DNA of 64,000 nt, from positions 12,309,747 to 12,373,746 of the forward strand of contig JAPTYO010000011.1 in the NCBI GenBank assembly GCA_036873135.1, given 5' to 3'. The notes beneath the pieces were generated by a model. The model was not told the DNA's origin. It ran no database searches and saw nothing but the letters and a program-made list of their open reading frames with translations. The stretch is from Clarkia xantiana subsp. parviflora (Eukaryota > Streptophyta > Magnoliopsida > Myrtales > Onagraceae). Made by a program: the position numbers and the translations under genes. Shown here piece by piece: positions 23,160-34,129 of the stretch (positions are counted from its first letter, which is position 1; the number at the start of each line of letters is the position of its first letter).

Positions 23160-24360
23160 ACAAGAAGATTTCGTCATCATGTTCTCCAATGAAGACATGA
23201 GACACATAGTCTACCCCCATGACGATGCACTGGTGATCACCATGCCAATAGCAGATTACGACGTCAAGCGAATCCTCGTTGACGGCGGAAGCTCTGCGGA
23301 CATCCTAACCATTAAGGTGCTAGAGTAGCTTGGCCGAACTATGGCAGATTTAAGCCCTGGAAGTTACCCACTGATAAGCTTCGCTGGTGCAGCGACATAC
23401 CCCTTTGGACAATCACTCTCCCAGTAACACTAGGCGAAGGCTGGACAAAGCTTGACATCAATGTCAACTTTATAGTGGTTGAGACCTTGGGGGCATATAA
23501 AGGGATATTTGGGAGGACAACAATAAAATCGTACGAGATAGTGCCATCAACTGCGCACCAAAAGATGAAGTTCCCAACCAGGAACGGAGTTGGAGAAATG
23601 TTGTGTGACCAAACAGCAGCACGAAAGTTCTATGTAAACGCTCTCAGGCGTAAACAACAACTCTCCATCGCTATGATCAGGTTGGGCACAGTTGAAGAAG
23701 AAGGCACTCAACAAGTGGAAGAGGAGCGGTTTGAACAGACCTTTGCGCCTGGATGTCTAGCAAGTCGCCAGCTAGTCCCAGCACTTCAAAGTGTATGGGA
23801 TGTCAAGCAAATATATGGAGAACCAATCTGGAACTATTTCAAGCGCTACGCGCTAAATGCTGCATTGGTGAAGGCGACAAAGGAGGCGGTGATCAATGCA
23901 TTCTACATGAACATGAATGCTCGATCCTTCCTCATGTTTGGAAGAGTATATGGCTTGAGGATCACTCAGACAATGGGTGACCTCAAAGACAAGCTCGAGA
24001 GGGCAATCGATTGTGAACGCGAACTAGGATGGTGCAGACCACATACAAGCCAGGGGGAGTATTCAGTTATGCAAGCGTAAGCAGGGTAGCACAAAATAAC
24101 GCAGATCATACCCTCGCTCCTTTGAACATAGGAGTTGAAGAATTATATGACAGCATCCTGCAAAACAAGCTACCTCCCCCAGGCAAGACATTGCAAGCGT
24201 TCCTCGGAACAAACGTAACTGACTAGTGAAAGTTCCACCACACCTGGGGACACAACACCAATAACTGCCTCACTTTGAGGACGGAAATTGAAGATATGAT
24301 CTTTTTTGGAGCGTTGCAAAGTCGCGTGGCGCGCAACCATCCCTCAACATGAACAAGCCG
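23160..24360 (+). pseudogene. Gypsy protease fragment followed by gag fragment
   Basis: From about 23160 the frame reads a retropepsin-like region: PHDDALVITMPIADYDV, then VDGGSSADIL with the Asp-Gly-Gly-Ser active-site type motif, broken by a TAG at about 23327 and a frameshift near 23400. The 201-codon ORF at 23475-24080 starts with the protease tail (IFGRTTIKSYEIVPSTAHQ). From about 23740 it changes to a gag capsid stretch (IYGEPIWNYFKRYALN...). Around 24230-24350 another frame gives a gag tail like HHTWGHNTNNCLTLRTEIEDMI. Gag normally precedes protease, so the order is permuted in this copy. Confidence 0.75.
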
Positions 24361-24710
24361 GCCTGGGAGGCGGCAAACATATTCTTCCCCACCACTGTGT
24401 TACTCACAGCTTTAACCATCTACTTTCAATTTTTTATCTCAGTAGTCTAAGCTAGCGCTAGAATATTTACAAATGGGTGATCAGTTGACCCCATCCGTCA
24501 ATCATGGTACATACTCCACAAGATTAATGAAGTTATTGTATTCTTGTAGTTACATTACTCTCTTATACTCCCTGCTCTGGAATTACACCAAGTAGCGAAC
24601 TCTATGCATATAACTTGCATCATCAATACAAGCTATTACGCTAAACACAACAAACGGCTTATATTATACGCCACCAACACGTCGGCACTCGACGTCAACA
24701 ATGAGCAATC

Positions 24711-24744
<34 letters not shown>

Positions 24745-25780
24745 TATGTCTATTCTAAACAATGAAAACAACATATTCCATCCTGGAAATTTCACCAAGG
24801 ATTATCTATCAGTAACATGGCGCGACATCCCCAGCTCGGGGGCAACCCCATGATTACAACGGCCATTCCTTGGGTTTCTAAAACAAGATGCGGTCAACTA
24901 CTACATGGTGCGACATCCTCTATACGAGGGCAACCCTATGAAACATGGCGCGACATCCTCTATACGAGGGCAACCCTATGTCATCTTACTATGGACTATC
25001 AAGCCCAATAGAGATTACTAAACACACGGGCGTGCGATCCTCCTTCTGAGGACAACCCCACACTACATGGAGCGAGTTCCTCTATACGAGAGCAACCCCA
25101 AGAGAACCTATTGCGTACTATCAAGACCAGTAGCGTTCATTACTAAGCACCCTTCTACGCCGGCAGGAGCATATCATGAGATCAACACTATACGCAATGC
25201 ATCGAAAAACTCACCAAATCTACAAGTCGAGTCTTGTAAAACGTTATATTGGATGTGAACAAATAACGGAAATAAAACACATCCAAATTAGCAAGTAGTT
25301 TTTTGCCACAACGTCGCCTTGGAATGGACCAAGAGACGGTAAAAAATGCAAGTCGTACAACGCAGCTTGTACAACCCCTTGGAGTAACCAGGTAGAGGTG
25401 TAGTAGAATCGTAAGGTAAGTACGGGAATAGCCAAGGAACATCTTGCCACAACGCTACAACGAGGGTGCCTAAGTAGCGGATATAAAACACATCCAAATT
25501 AGCAAGTCGTGTCTTGCCACAACGTCGCCTTGGAATGGACCAAGAGACGGTAAAAACTGCAAGTCGTACAATGTGATCTTGTACAGCCCCTTGGAATAAC
25601 CGGGAAGAGGTGTAGCAGCATCGCAAGGTAAGTACACGGATTAGCCGGCGGAACGCCTTGCAACAACGCTGCATGAGATATTCCTAATAAGTTATCATGC
25701 ATTACTAAAGCTTCCATGACAGGTCTATACGACAACATCAAGCAACAAGAATAAAGATAAAAGGTTCAAGGGGACAACAC
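24361..25780. repeat. Spacer with two tandem-repeat families
   Basis: No gene is seen. A (CT)n run lies at 24715-24742. Between about 24815 and 25110 a unit containing CGACATCCTCTATACGAGGG and CAACCC recurs about five times. From about 25276 to 25690 two copies of a unit of about 212 bp occur, starting ACACATCCAAATTAGCAAG at 25277 and 25488. The first unit type reappears at 28436-28520, on the far side of the antisense gene. Confidence 0.65.
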
Positions 25781-25847
25781 CCAAACATAACCTCAACCCA
25801 ACACGGGGAGGAAAAACTGTGTACAAAGTCTGATATATCAAAGACAA

Positions 25848-28279
25848 TCAACCTGATACCACGTGAGATACACAAACATCTCCAACAGGCTCAGCCATAA
25901 CCTCGTCCTGAGTAGACTCTACAACTATGCTGACATCACCGTCAGGATCGAATACCACCTCGATTCGAGAAGCGGCATCTCGAAGACGCAGTGCAGCCAC
26001 ATGTCCGGTGGCAAACTCAGCAAACACACCAAGCTGACCAAATGGAAAGTTAGGGGCAAGGGTGTATACCTTTTCAATAAAATCCTCTAAGAAATCATAC
26101 ATCAACACATCAGCACCTGCCTGAACATCAGCGTGAAATGACGGCGAACTCTTGTACTGTGCAAGGGCGGCCTCCTTCCCTTCCTTGTACGCACTCTCCT
26201 GCACAGCCTGTAGGGCAAGTGCATGCGCCTCTCCATCATCAACAACCTTCTTACGAAGGGCAATCATCTCGGACTCGAGAGCGGAAACTTGAGTCTGGCG
26301 AACAGAGGCACTTGCCTCCAAGTCAACAACCTTCGCGTCTAGGAAGCGTGCCTTCTCCTTCACGCTAGCAAGTTCGTGACAGACCATGTCGCACTTCTCT
26401 TGGAGAACCTTCTTTTCCTCGGTGAGTTCAATCACGAAAGAAGAAAGGTTCACGACATCGGCAGCAACCTAAAGTGCAATAAAAGATCCAACAAGGAACA
26501 AGTTGTAACAATAATGCAGATATGCATACAAGCTATAAAAGAACAATGATGCACACTCACAGGAGCAAAACGCGTCAGCACACCCTCAGCATAGGCGCGC
26601 GTGTCCTCCGGCTCGCTCGGGCGAATCCTCTGATCACCAGGAGGAACAACTCTCTGAAGCACACGCACTCCCACCTTGGGAATGCTCAAACTGGACTCCT
26701 AGGCAAACTGGGGACCACCGGCAGAAAAATGATCCCACACAGCCCCAACAATGTCGCCCTCGAGAGGTCGAATCAGATCACCACAGATCAGCGCAGGAAG
26801 AGGCGGAACCCTTTGAGTACAAAGATAAATAAACAAGAAAGGCATAACAATACAAGTACAACAGGAAAGCATGAATCAAGTTACACACCTTCTCTAGTAG
26901 ACTCCTCCTCCGAGGTCTGGTCCCTCGACCGGGGGGCAGAAATGACAGGAGTGCGAGCCTGACTCTCAACATCCTTCCCATTGTCACGGGAAGGAATCCT
27001 CGAAGGCTCGCCGCCTGGAGCAGTCTTGGAACGCTTAGGTTCGCTCGAGGGGCACACCCCGGAGTCGGGCCTCTTCATCGGAAGGCGTGGCGAAGTATCG
27101 TCGACGTTGACAACGCGGTCAGTCACGCTCGGTGATCGACCTATAAAGAAAAGCGAAACAGTATAAGGATAACAACATTCAACAGTAATAAATAAAAGCG
27201 AAGCTATAGGAAAGCATCTTACCAAAGGGTCCTTTCCCTCGACCGGGCTTCGGAGCCCTAGGAGCCGCGGGGGCAGCAGAAGGAGCAGTCCGCTCTGGGG
27301 CAGCAGAGTTTCCCGAGAGACCCGCTTGCAAATGCGAGCTCTTTCCATGAATACAACCTACATCACATCATAATAGGATTTATAAAGATTCATAGCATAC
27401 CGATGGACCTCCCGGAGGAGTTACGCGAATCCCGACTTCGCGCAGATGCCGCACGGACGTGTGAGCCACATGGAGGTAGGCGCGTGCCTTGTGGCTTCGA
27501 TATATCAACTTCATGGTCTCCTTGTCCGTGGCAGAAAACTCTGAATAAGTAGGCACTGGATCAGTATTTGTAACGTGTATGACCGGCCAGGTCACCCCAA
27601 CATCCTTTACAAAGAAGTAATGGCTCCTCCAGTGACTGCCGGAACGATCGGCAGTGGCCACAAACCGAAGTGAAGGATCCCACCTCACTTCCCCCAAACC
27701 AAGACTGGAAAAGCCCCACTCTCTCAACGAGGGCCACCGAACAGCTAGGGAAGATAAGCCGGAAGCATCCTGACGCTGAAACTGGAAGAAGCAATGAAAG
27801 AGTAGGGTAGAATAACGCCAAGACTGCCGATGGCACAATACACGGAAACAGACCCATGCTCTAATCCTCACAGGAGCGAGGTCAGTCGGAGAGATCTGAT
27901 AATAGCGACACAGCCGAACTAGGTCGCGACAATATGGGAAGCGCAGCCCTTCCCGCACCTGATTAGTATATACCGCCGCCATCTCAAGTGGGGGGACAGT
28001 AGGTGAACCCCGTGGAACGTCCGTAAGCACATCAAAAGGGTACGAGGCTTCTACGAGAGGACAAAGTCCAGACACCATTGCATGACTTTGGTACTCTTTC
28101 CGGCATAGCTGGTTATCAGAAAAGGCTTGAAACATCTGCTCCGACTCTGAGCCCAATCCCGACTTAGAGGAGTGATCAGCACTAGACTTCGATCCCGACC
28201 CATGGGACGCTAGAGAGTCCGACTCGGATCCAAAACCGGGATCCGGACAATATGTAACACATTCTCCTGAATTCGGCAA
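25848..28279 (-). CDS. Antisense retrotransposon-borne gene (gypsy-type transposon protein plus coiled coil), degraded
   Basis: The minus-strand exon 28279 to about 27401 encodes a protein like the plant family described as putative gypsy-type transposon protein (Transposase_28-like): an acidic Ser-rich start, then EGLRFPYCRDLVRLCRYYQIS and a Trp/Phe-rich region. Probable further exons are 27340-27223 and 27140-26889 (Pro/Ser-rich linker with PKRSKTAPGG), about 26810-26560, and 26470-25848. The last is a long Glu/Lys/Ala coiled coil (VIELTEEKKVLQEKCDMV...) ending in an acidic tail. Donor and acceptor sites are plausible for the first three. A TAG near 26700 and a frame problem at about 26810 suggest decay. 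Tat/Retand-type elements carry such antisense genes; their function is unknown. Confidence 0.6.
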
Positions 28280-29990
28280 GCCTGGATGGAAGTCCTAAGG
28301 AAGGGCGCGCCAACTACCGTACTCTAAGTCAGCAAACTACTCAGCAACACCCGAGCTACAGAGCCTGCAATAGCAAGCGACAGTCTACTTAGCAAGCATG
28401 CACGTGACAATCATATCTCTAAACATTATGTGGCGAACATCCTCTATACGGGGGCAACTCCACACTTACGGACTTACAAGTTCATAATTACTACATTGAG
28501 AACATCCTTTATACGGGGGAAACTCTACGTCAGTAAGGGCCTCGTCCCGATACCTATACAGTCTACATGGTCTACACGACCATACACATGCCTACTCGAC
28601 CAAACACAACTACTCAGGATAACAATGCATATATAATTATAGCACTAACACATATATGCATATATCATTTAATGGTTGCATGTTATACATGTATATCCGC
28701 ATACTCAGTAAAAGGGGTACAATACTCAATTACTACTACAAGCACTATCATGCTAGCAAGTGTATACATACAAGGGCTAACATCACGCAAGTCATAATAT
28801 AGACCTCACTGAGCAACATTCTTGATCATAAAGAAGTTATATGCGCAATACAACATTGTTTGATCAGTGGCCCTGATCAACAAACAATCGATTCGACATT
28901 CCAGACATGACGAGGTCTCAGTCAATCAAAGACTACAATCAATAAGGGAAGTAACATCATTTACTCTACATATAATAGTGCTAAACACTTAGTCATTTTT
29001 ATACTTTCTACATTATGTTAATGTGTGCTAGGAGTTTCATCAAACACTTGGTGGGCATGGAAAGTCAAGTTTACCCAAGCTAAAGGTTGGAAAAATTGAG
29101 ATAGCCAAAAGACATCACCATACCTGAAAATGGTTCCCAATCGACCCCGGAAATCACGCCGCCACTCGTCGTTGATCCGCCGTCGCCTGCTCCTCCCTGT
29201 CGCCGCCGCTGTCTCCTCTTGCCGGAGATAGCTCCGCCGCCGTGTGATATGGGTGGCCGGCCGGAATGCTTGGGGGTCAAGTAACTTGGCCTCCAAGTAG
29301 CTTACCCTTCAAGAAAGGAGGAGGAAACTAATTTTGGTGTGGAGGCTCAGTATGGGAGATGATTACATCCACTCATATATATAGTATGAGGGTAAGGGTT
29401 TACCTCTCCGTCTTCTATTACCACCCTTAGATGACTATGTTGCATCGAATGGTCTTAATTAGAGATGATACCTCTCTTTATTTCTCTAACTCCTTTTTAT
29501 GAGTTTTTAGCATACATACATGCATACATACTCTTGCATATCTCCACATGCTTACATACACATGCTTACGTATACATGACACATATTTATTGTCGCATCA
29601 CTGTTAAGTAAGTATATACTTGTACTTGTGGAATCATACATTTACTTCCATGATTACATCACTGATCTCATGTCATTACATGTCACACGTCCGCTTACAT
29701 GCACGCGTATATCATGTTCGCATACATGTCAGCATTTACGTCCATGCTATGTACATACACTCACATTGTTACATATGTATCTATTATACACGTATACTCG
29801 ATGCACTAACCATGTCAGCAGTTACGTTCTCCTTCATCAAACCAAGGAAGGAAAAATACGACGTTGAGGCCCACACGCCAACATACAGTAAGTCCACTAC
29901 GAGGTAACTCCCGAACATAAATCGGACGTCTATCCTATCGTAAAATAGAGTCAAGCAAGGGTCAGGCCATTACTTGACTCGGGGGGCAAA
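28280..29990. other. Gypsy 3' spacer with a possible antisense first exon
   Basis: This is mostly AT-rich repeat-bearing DNA without a credible gene. On the minus strand a GC-rich stretch (29340 to about 29125) lies just downstream of a TATATATA (about 29376-29385). It ends with a TTCAG/GTATGG donor-like site, which could make it a 5' UTR or first exon for the antisense gene. The 92-codon ORF in it (29296-29018) is Arg-rich and unrecognised. The run just before 29991 is the element's polypurine tract. Confidence 0.35.
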
Positions 29991-30675
29991 TGATGGATAT
30001 ACGCCCGATTCGGGTTCGTTTTATATTCGGACTTTGTTCGCACGTCAAACCCACTAATGGCTCCTAAAATATCTACCTGCGAGTTAAAACGGTCTGAAAT
30101 GCGCACGTACCCGTTTCGGACCGATACTCGTCCAGATTATCCACACAATCCAGACTAGTCCGGATTGTTACCCCGCGACGCGCGTACCCCTATGTGTTTA
30201 CACTATGTGTGAGTCTTTCCGCTGTGAATCTTGCTCAAGTCCACGCCCGGTTCACGTTTTCTACTAAACCGGGGTCGGACCGCTCAAAACCGGGTTCGAG
30301 TCCAAGGTTACCTATATATAGGAATCTTGGCCACCCATTTCATAATTAAAGTTGGCAAGGAAGCTCTCACTTCTCTCTAGCTTTATCTCTCTAGGATTCT
30401 CATTTTGGCATCGGAGAGGGTTCATCGCACACCCCCCCTTTGTGGTGTCGATACCGCCCATTGTGCAGGTGTTAGGCGAAGTGTGCGCGGACTACCCCGT
30501 GGACATCGACAACCCGACAAATAGAATATGCAACATCACCGGGACCCGACACTACACTCGAGTCATGTCTCAACAACGACTTAGGTCGGATTGAGCAGAG
30601 AGGAAAGCACCGTATTCGGTAAGGGTCTCTTGCTGCTCCGGAGATCTCGACGAGTGAGAGATCGGTATCCATAGT
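29991..30675 (+). repeat. 3' LTR of the gypsy remnant
   Basis: It starts TGATGGATATACG directly after GGGGGGCAAA. It has a TATATATAGG promoter box at 30312-30321 followed by a leader-like region, and it probably ends near TATCCATAGTA, which mirrors the start. The right border is uncertain by tens of bases because no second LTR copy is available for comparison. Confidence 0.6.
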
Positions 30676-31539
30676 AACCGAACGAGCTTCCCTCTTCCCG
30701 CCGGAAATTGGAGCGTGGTTTCGCTTCCGCTCGGTTAAACCCTAGGTTTGTCTTCTTCAGGTTTGGGGAAGTGACTGAAGTGGAGAAGAAAATAAAGAGG
30801 TGCGTGAAACATATGAGATATTTTCGTTTTTTCACTTCAGCACGCAAGGGGCACACTGTTATTACGGGGGAATTTTTGGGATTTCATTTTACATCACGTG
30901 ACAAGTACATGACCAACTTCTATTTAGCATTTGACGAAGACACCAAATAGCAACAAAATTGAAACTTGGGACAGACTATATTAGCATTTTGATCCTGAGA
31001 CATCAAACTGACACATGAGGTAAAACTGAGACTGTAAATAATCCAATATAAAATATCGCCATCAAATATGTTTTTTTTTGCCGACAAAAAGGGGCAGAAT
31101 AATTTAGTGACACAAAATTCAAATTACATATAAACTGATTTTCTATTATTTTATCATTATATTTTAGTGAATGTTTAAGTTTAACACAATTGAATTAGTT
31201 TACTATATATTTTCTTTACGAAAGTCTTTTTATATTTTGAAGTTTTTGAATAACTTAGTAGATTTCTTTAATGCATATACTAGATATTAGCTCACTACGT
31301 TTATATTTCATCATAATTAGAATACTATAAGGATATTTTTTTTGCCTAAAATATTAAAAGGACATGATCATGTCATTTTCAATGAGTATATAAAGGCATG
31401 AGCATGTCCGATTTCAGTAATTTCACAGGAATAAAGATCGATTTATAAATGTAAATAAATTTAAATTATGTAACTTAATAATATAAAAGTAAGTCATTCT
31501 TAAAATTTAATTTTGTTACGAAATATGCTAGATGGCTTG
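30676..31539. other. Unannotated stretch
   Basis: No gene or element could be supported. The first 280 bp are of mixed composition with an 80-codon ORF that looks non-coding. The rest is AT-rich. Confidence 0.4.
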
Positions 31540-32110
31540 TGTTGGGTTGTGATTTTATCAAATACGATCAGCATATGATTTTTGTGGCAGTCTCCCAGAC
31601 AGTAGAGTCGAAACCACTAAAGGCGTGGCCATTAAAATCATGACCACTAAAGCCGACACCTCTTAGACAATAAAGTCGGCATCAACTATTATCAACACCA
31701 GATAGCGACCTGTTTGTCACCTACTTAGAAGAAAACCCTTCCTCCTAAGGAAGAAGAGGAGGCAACCTGCTTGTCACCTGGTGACACATTGCCCCCATCT
31801 CCAACAATGAGAGAAAAGCGGCCACCTCCCTTGTCAACCAATTATAAAAGAGGCTACCAGCCTTGTAGGTTGGTTTAAGACTCTTATAAATAGTAAGATT
31901 TCTACATTCATTTTATTAAGATTTTCACTACCACAATGCTATATTAATTTAAGATTCAGAGTGGAATCAGGGGCAACACTCCAAATATTCTACTTGCAGG
32001 TCCCGACTAAAGAAGCAATCAAGACAGAAGAAGTCTAGAAAAAAATGTCGACGACTCAGGAAGGACCTAAAGAGCCGACTGCGAGCGAAGCCAGAATTTA
32101 TGATCAAACA
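31540..32110 (+). repeat. 5' LTR of the tandem-array element
   Basis: This 571-bp LTR is similar to 34130-35740 once the hAT is removed. It has one full copy of the ACTTAGAAGAAAACCCTTCC motif block, where the 3' LTR has four. Confidence 0.82.
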
Positions 32111-32489
32111 TTTGTCGCCGTCTGTGGGAATCCGATCAAAAATTCATGGCAACTAAACTTCAAAAAAGGGGCGACGCCAAAGACGTCAATAAAAATCATG
32201 AAAGTGATGAATGGTGACACCTCCTAAGATGAAGTCTAAGGGCGGGATCGACAAAAAATGTCGTCGCCATAAATGTTATTGCCAAAAGGCCGTCGCCAAA
32301 AAGGCGTCCCCAAAAAGGCGTCAACTCCGAAAGTCATGGCCCCTGAGGGTGGCGACACCTGAGAAGAAATTCTTCACTCTCGAGGATGACAAACCATAGA
32401 GGTAAAGCCTCATAAGTCACCTTTTCATTATGATAATTTAAATTAGGAAAAAAGAGGCAAGATCAACAAAGAGAGCGTCGCCATCTACA

Positions 32490-33110
32490 AATGAGTTTAG
32501 TCGTTTAAACTAACTCCTCGAAGAACTGATAAGAATCGGTCGTTCGATTGAAAAGAGTGAAAGCTATAATACCTAAACTCCTCGACGACTTGAAAGAAAT
32601 CAGTCGACATCTACATTGAAGACCTGATAAGTACCAGTCGTTCGATTGAAAAGAGTGAAAGGTCATGGTACCTAAACTCCTCGACGACTTGAAAGAAATC
32701 AGTCGACATCTACATTGAAGACCTGTTAAGAATCAATCGTTCGATTGAAAATAGTGAAAGGTATAATACCTAAACTACTTGACGATTTGAAAGAAATCAT
32801 TCGACTTGAAAGAAATCAGTCAACATCTACAGTGAAGGCCTAGTAAGAATCAACCGTTCGATTGAAAAGAGTTAAAGGTCATAGTACCTAAACTCCTCGA
32901 CGACCTGAAAGAAATCAGTTGGCATCATCAAGACCGGATTAGAATCAGTCGTTTGATTGAAAAGAGCGAAAGATTATAACCTAAACTCCCCGACGACTTG
33001 AAAGAAATCAGTTGACATCATCAAGACTTGATAAGAATCAGTCGTTCGATGGGAAATAGTGAAAGGTCAAAACCTAAGCTCCTCGACGATCTGAAAGAAA
33101 TCGGTCAACA
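32490..33110 (+). repeat. Tandem array A, unit about 97-115 bp
   Basis: About six copies of a unit run CTAAACTCCTCGACGACTTG, GAAATCAGTCGACATC, then TCGTTCGATTGAAAAGAG. Copies differ by small substitutions and indels. It lies in the first half of the non-autonomous element's interior, and no ORF spans it. Confidence 0.85.
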
Positions 33111-34060
33111 AAAAAAAGAGATCAGTCATAAATCTGGTCCTTAGCCTAAGAAAGTCGCCGCCTCCGAAAATTCGTAGCCTCCGAAAATTCGGCTACAACA
33201 AAAAAGGCCAAAAATGGATCAATCATAAAACTGACCATTAGCCTAAAAAAGTCGTCGCCTCCGAAAAGTCGTCGACTCCGAAAAGTTGGCAATAACAAAA
33301 AAGGCCAAAAAGGGAGCAGTCATAAAACTGACCCTTAGCCTAAGAAAGTCGTCACCTCCGAAAATTCGTCAACTCCTAAAAATCGGCGATAAACAAAAAA
33401 TGCCAAAAAAGGCTAAAAAGAGATCAGTCATAAAATTGACATTTAGCCTGAGAAAGTCGTCGACTCCGAAAATTCAGCGACAACAAAAAAGGCCAAAAAG
33501 GGATCAGTCATAAAACTGATCCTTATCTTAAGAAAGTCGTAGCCTCCTAAAAGTCGTCGCCTCCGAAAAGTCGGCGAAAACAAAAAAAGACCAAAAACAG
33601 ATCAGTTATAAAATTGACCTTCAGCCTAAGAAAGTCGTCGCCTCTGAAAAGTCGTCGACTCCGAAAAGCCAGCGAAAAAAACAGGCCAAAAAAGGATCAG
33701 TCATAAAACTAACCCTTAGCCTAAGAAAGTCACCGCCTTCGAAATGTCGCCGACCCCGAAAAGTCGGCAACAAATAAAAAAGGCAAAAAAAAAAAAAAAA
33801 GGATCAGTCAAAAACTGACTATTAGCCTTAGATAGTTATCGACTCCGAAAAGTTGGCAACAACAACAAAGACCCAAAATGGATTAGTCATAAAACTAACC
33901 CTTAGACTCAACTCGCCGACTCCGAAAAAATTCTTCGCCTCCGAAAATTCGTCTCTGAAAAGGTGACGGCAACAAAACAAATGCCAAAATGGATTAGTTA
34001 TAAAACTGACCATTAGCCTCAAAAGTCTCCGCCTCAGGTTGTCACTCCCAAATGACAAGT
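33111..34060 (+). repeat. Tandem array B, unit about 95-105 bp
   Basis: Some nine to ten copies of a unit run GATCAGTCATAAAACTGACC, TTAGCCTAAGAAAGTCGTCG, CCTCCGAAAAGTCG, then AACAAAAAAGGCCAAAAA. Part of it is open for 75 codons (33286-33513) and would give a Lys-rich repetitive peptide, probably by chance. Confidence 0.85.
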
Positions 34061-34129
34061 GTTTTGTCCTTCTTTTTATCTCGACACAGATAATGCCGAA
34101 ATGACATTACCCAAGTCTCGGAGGGAAAG

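Larger units (their letters stand above)
23101..30675 (+). mobile_element. Scrambled Ty3/gypsy (Tat/Retand-like) remnant
   Basis: Sense-strand protease and gag fragments (23160-24360), repeat-rich spacers, an antisense multi-exon gene (28279-25848) and a right-hand LTR (29991 to about 30675) preceded by a purine tract (GGGGGGCAAA) together resemble plant Tat-lineage elements, some of which carry an extra antisense ORF downstream of pol. RT, RNase H and integrase are missing, no 5' LTR was found, and the protease piece precedes the gag piece. It is a rearranged relic. Confidence 0.7.

Noticed and set aside
24815..25110. CRISPR-like array of regularly spaced repeats
   Set aside because: Repeats are imperfect, spacers repeat too, and the context is a plant retroelement spacer; this is a minisatellite.
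32490..34060. Repetitive protein gene in arrays A and B
   Set aside because: Unit lengths vary and are not multiples of three, frames break repeatedly, and the setting is a non-coding LTR-element interior.
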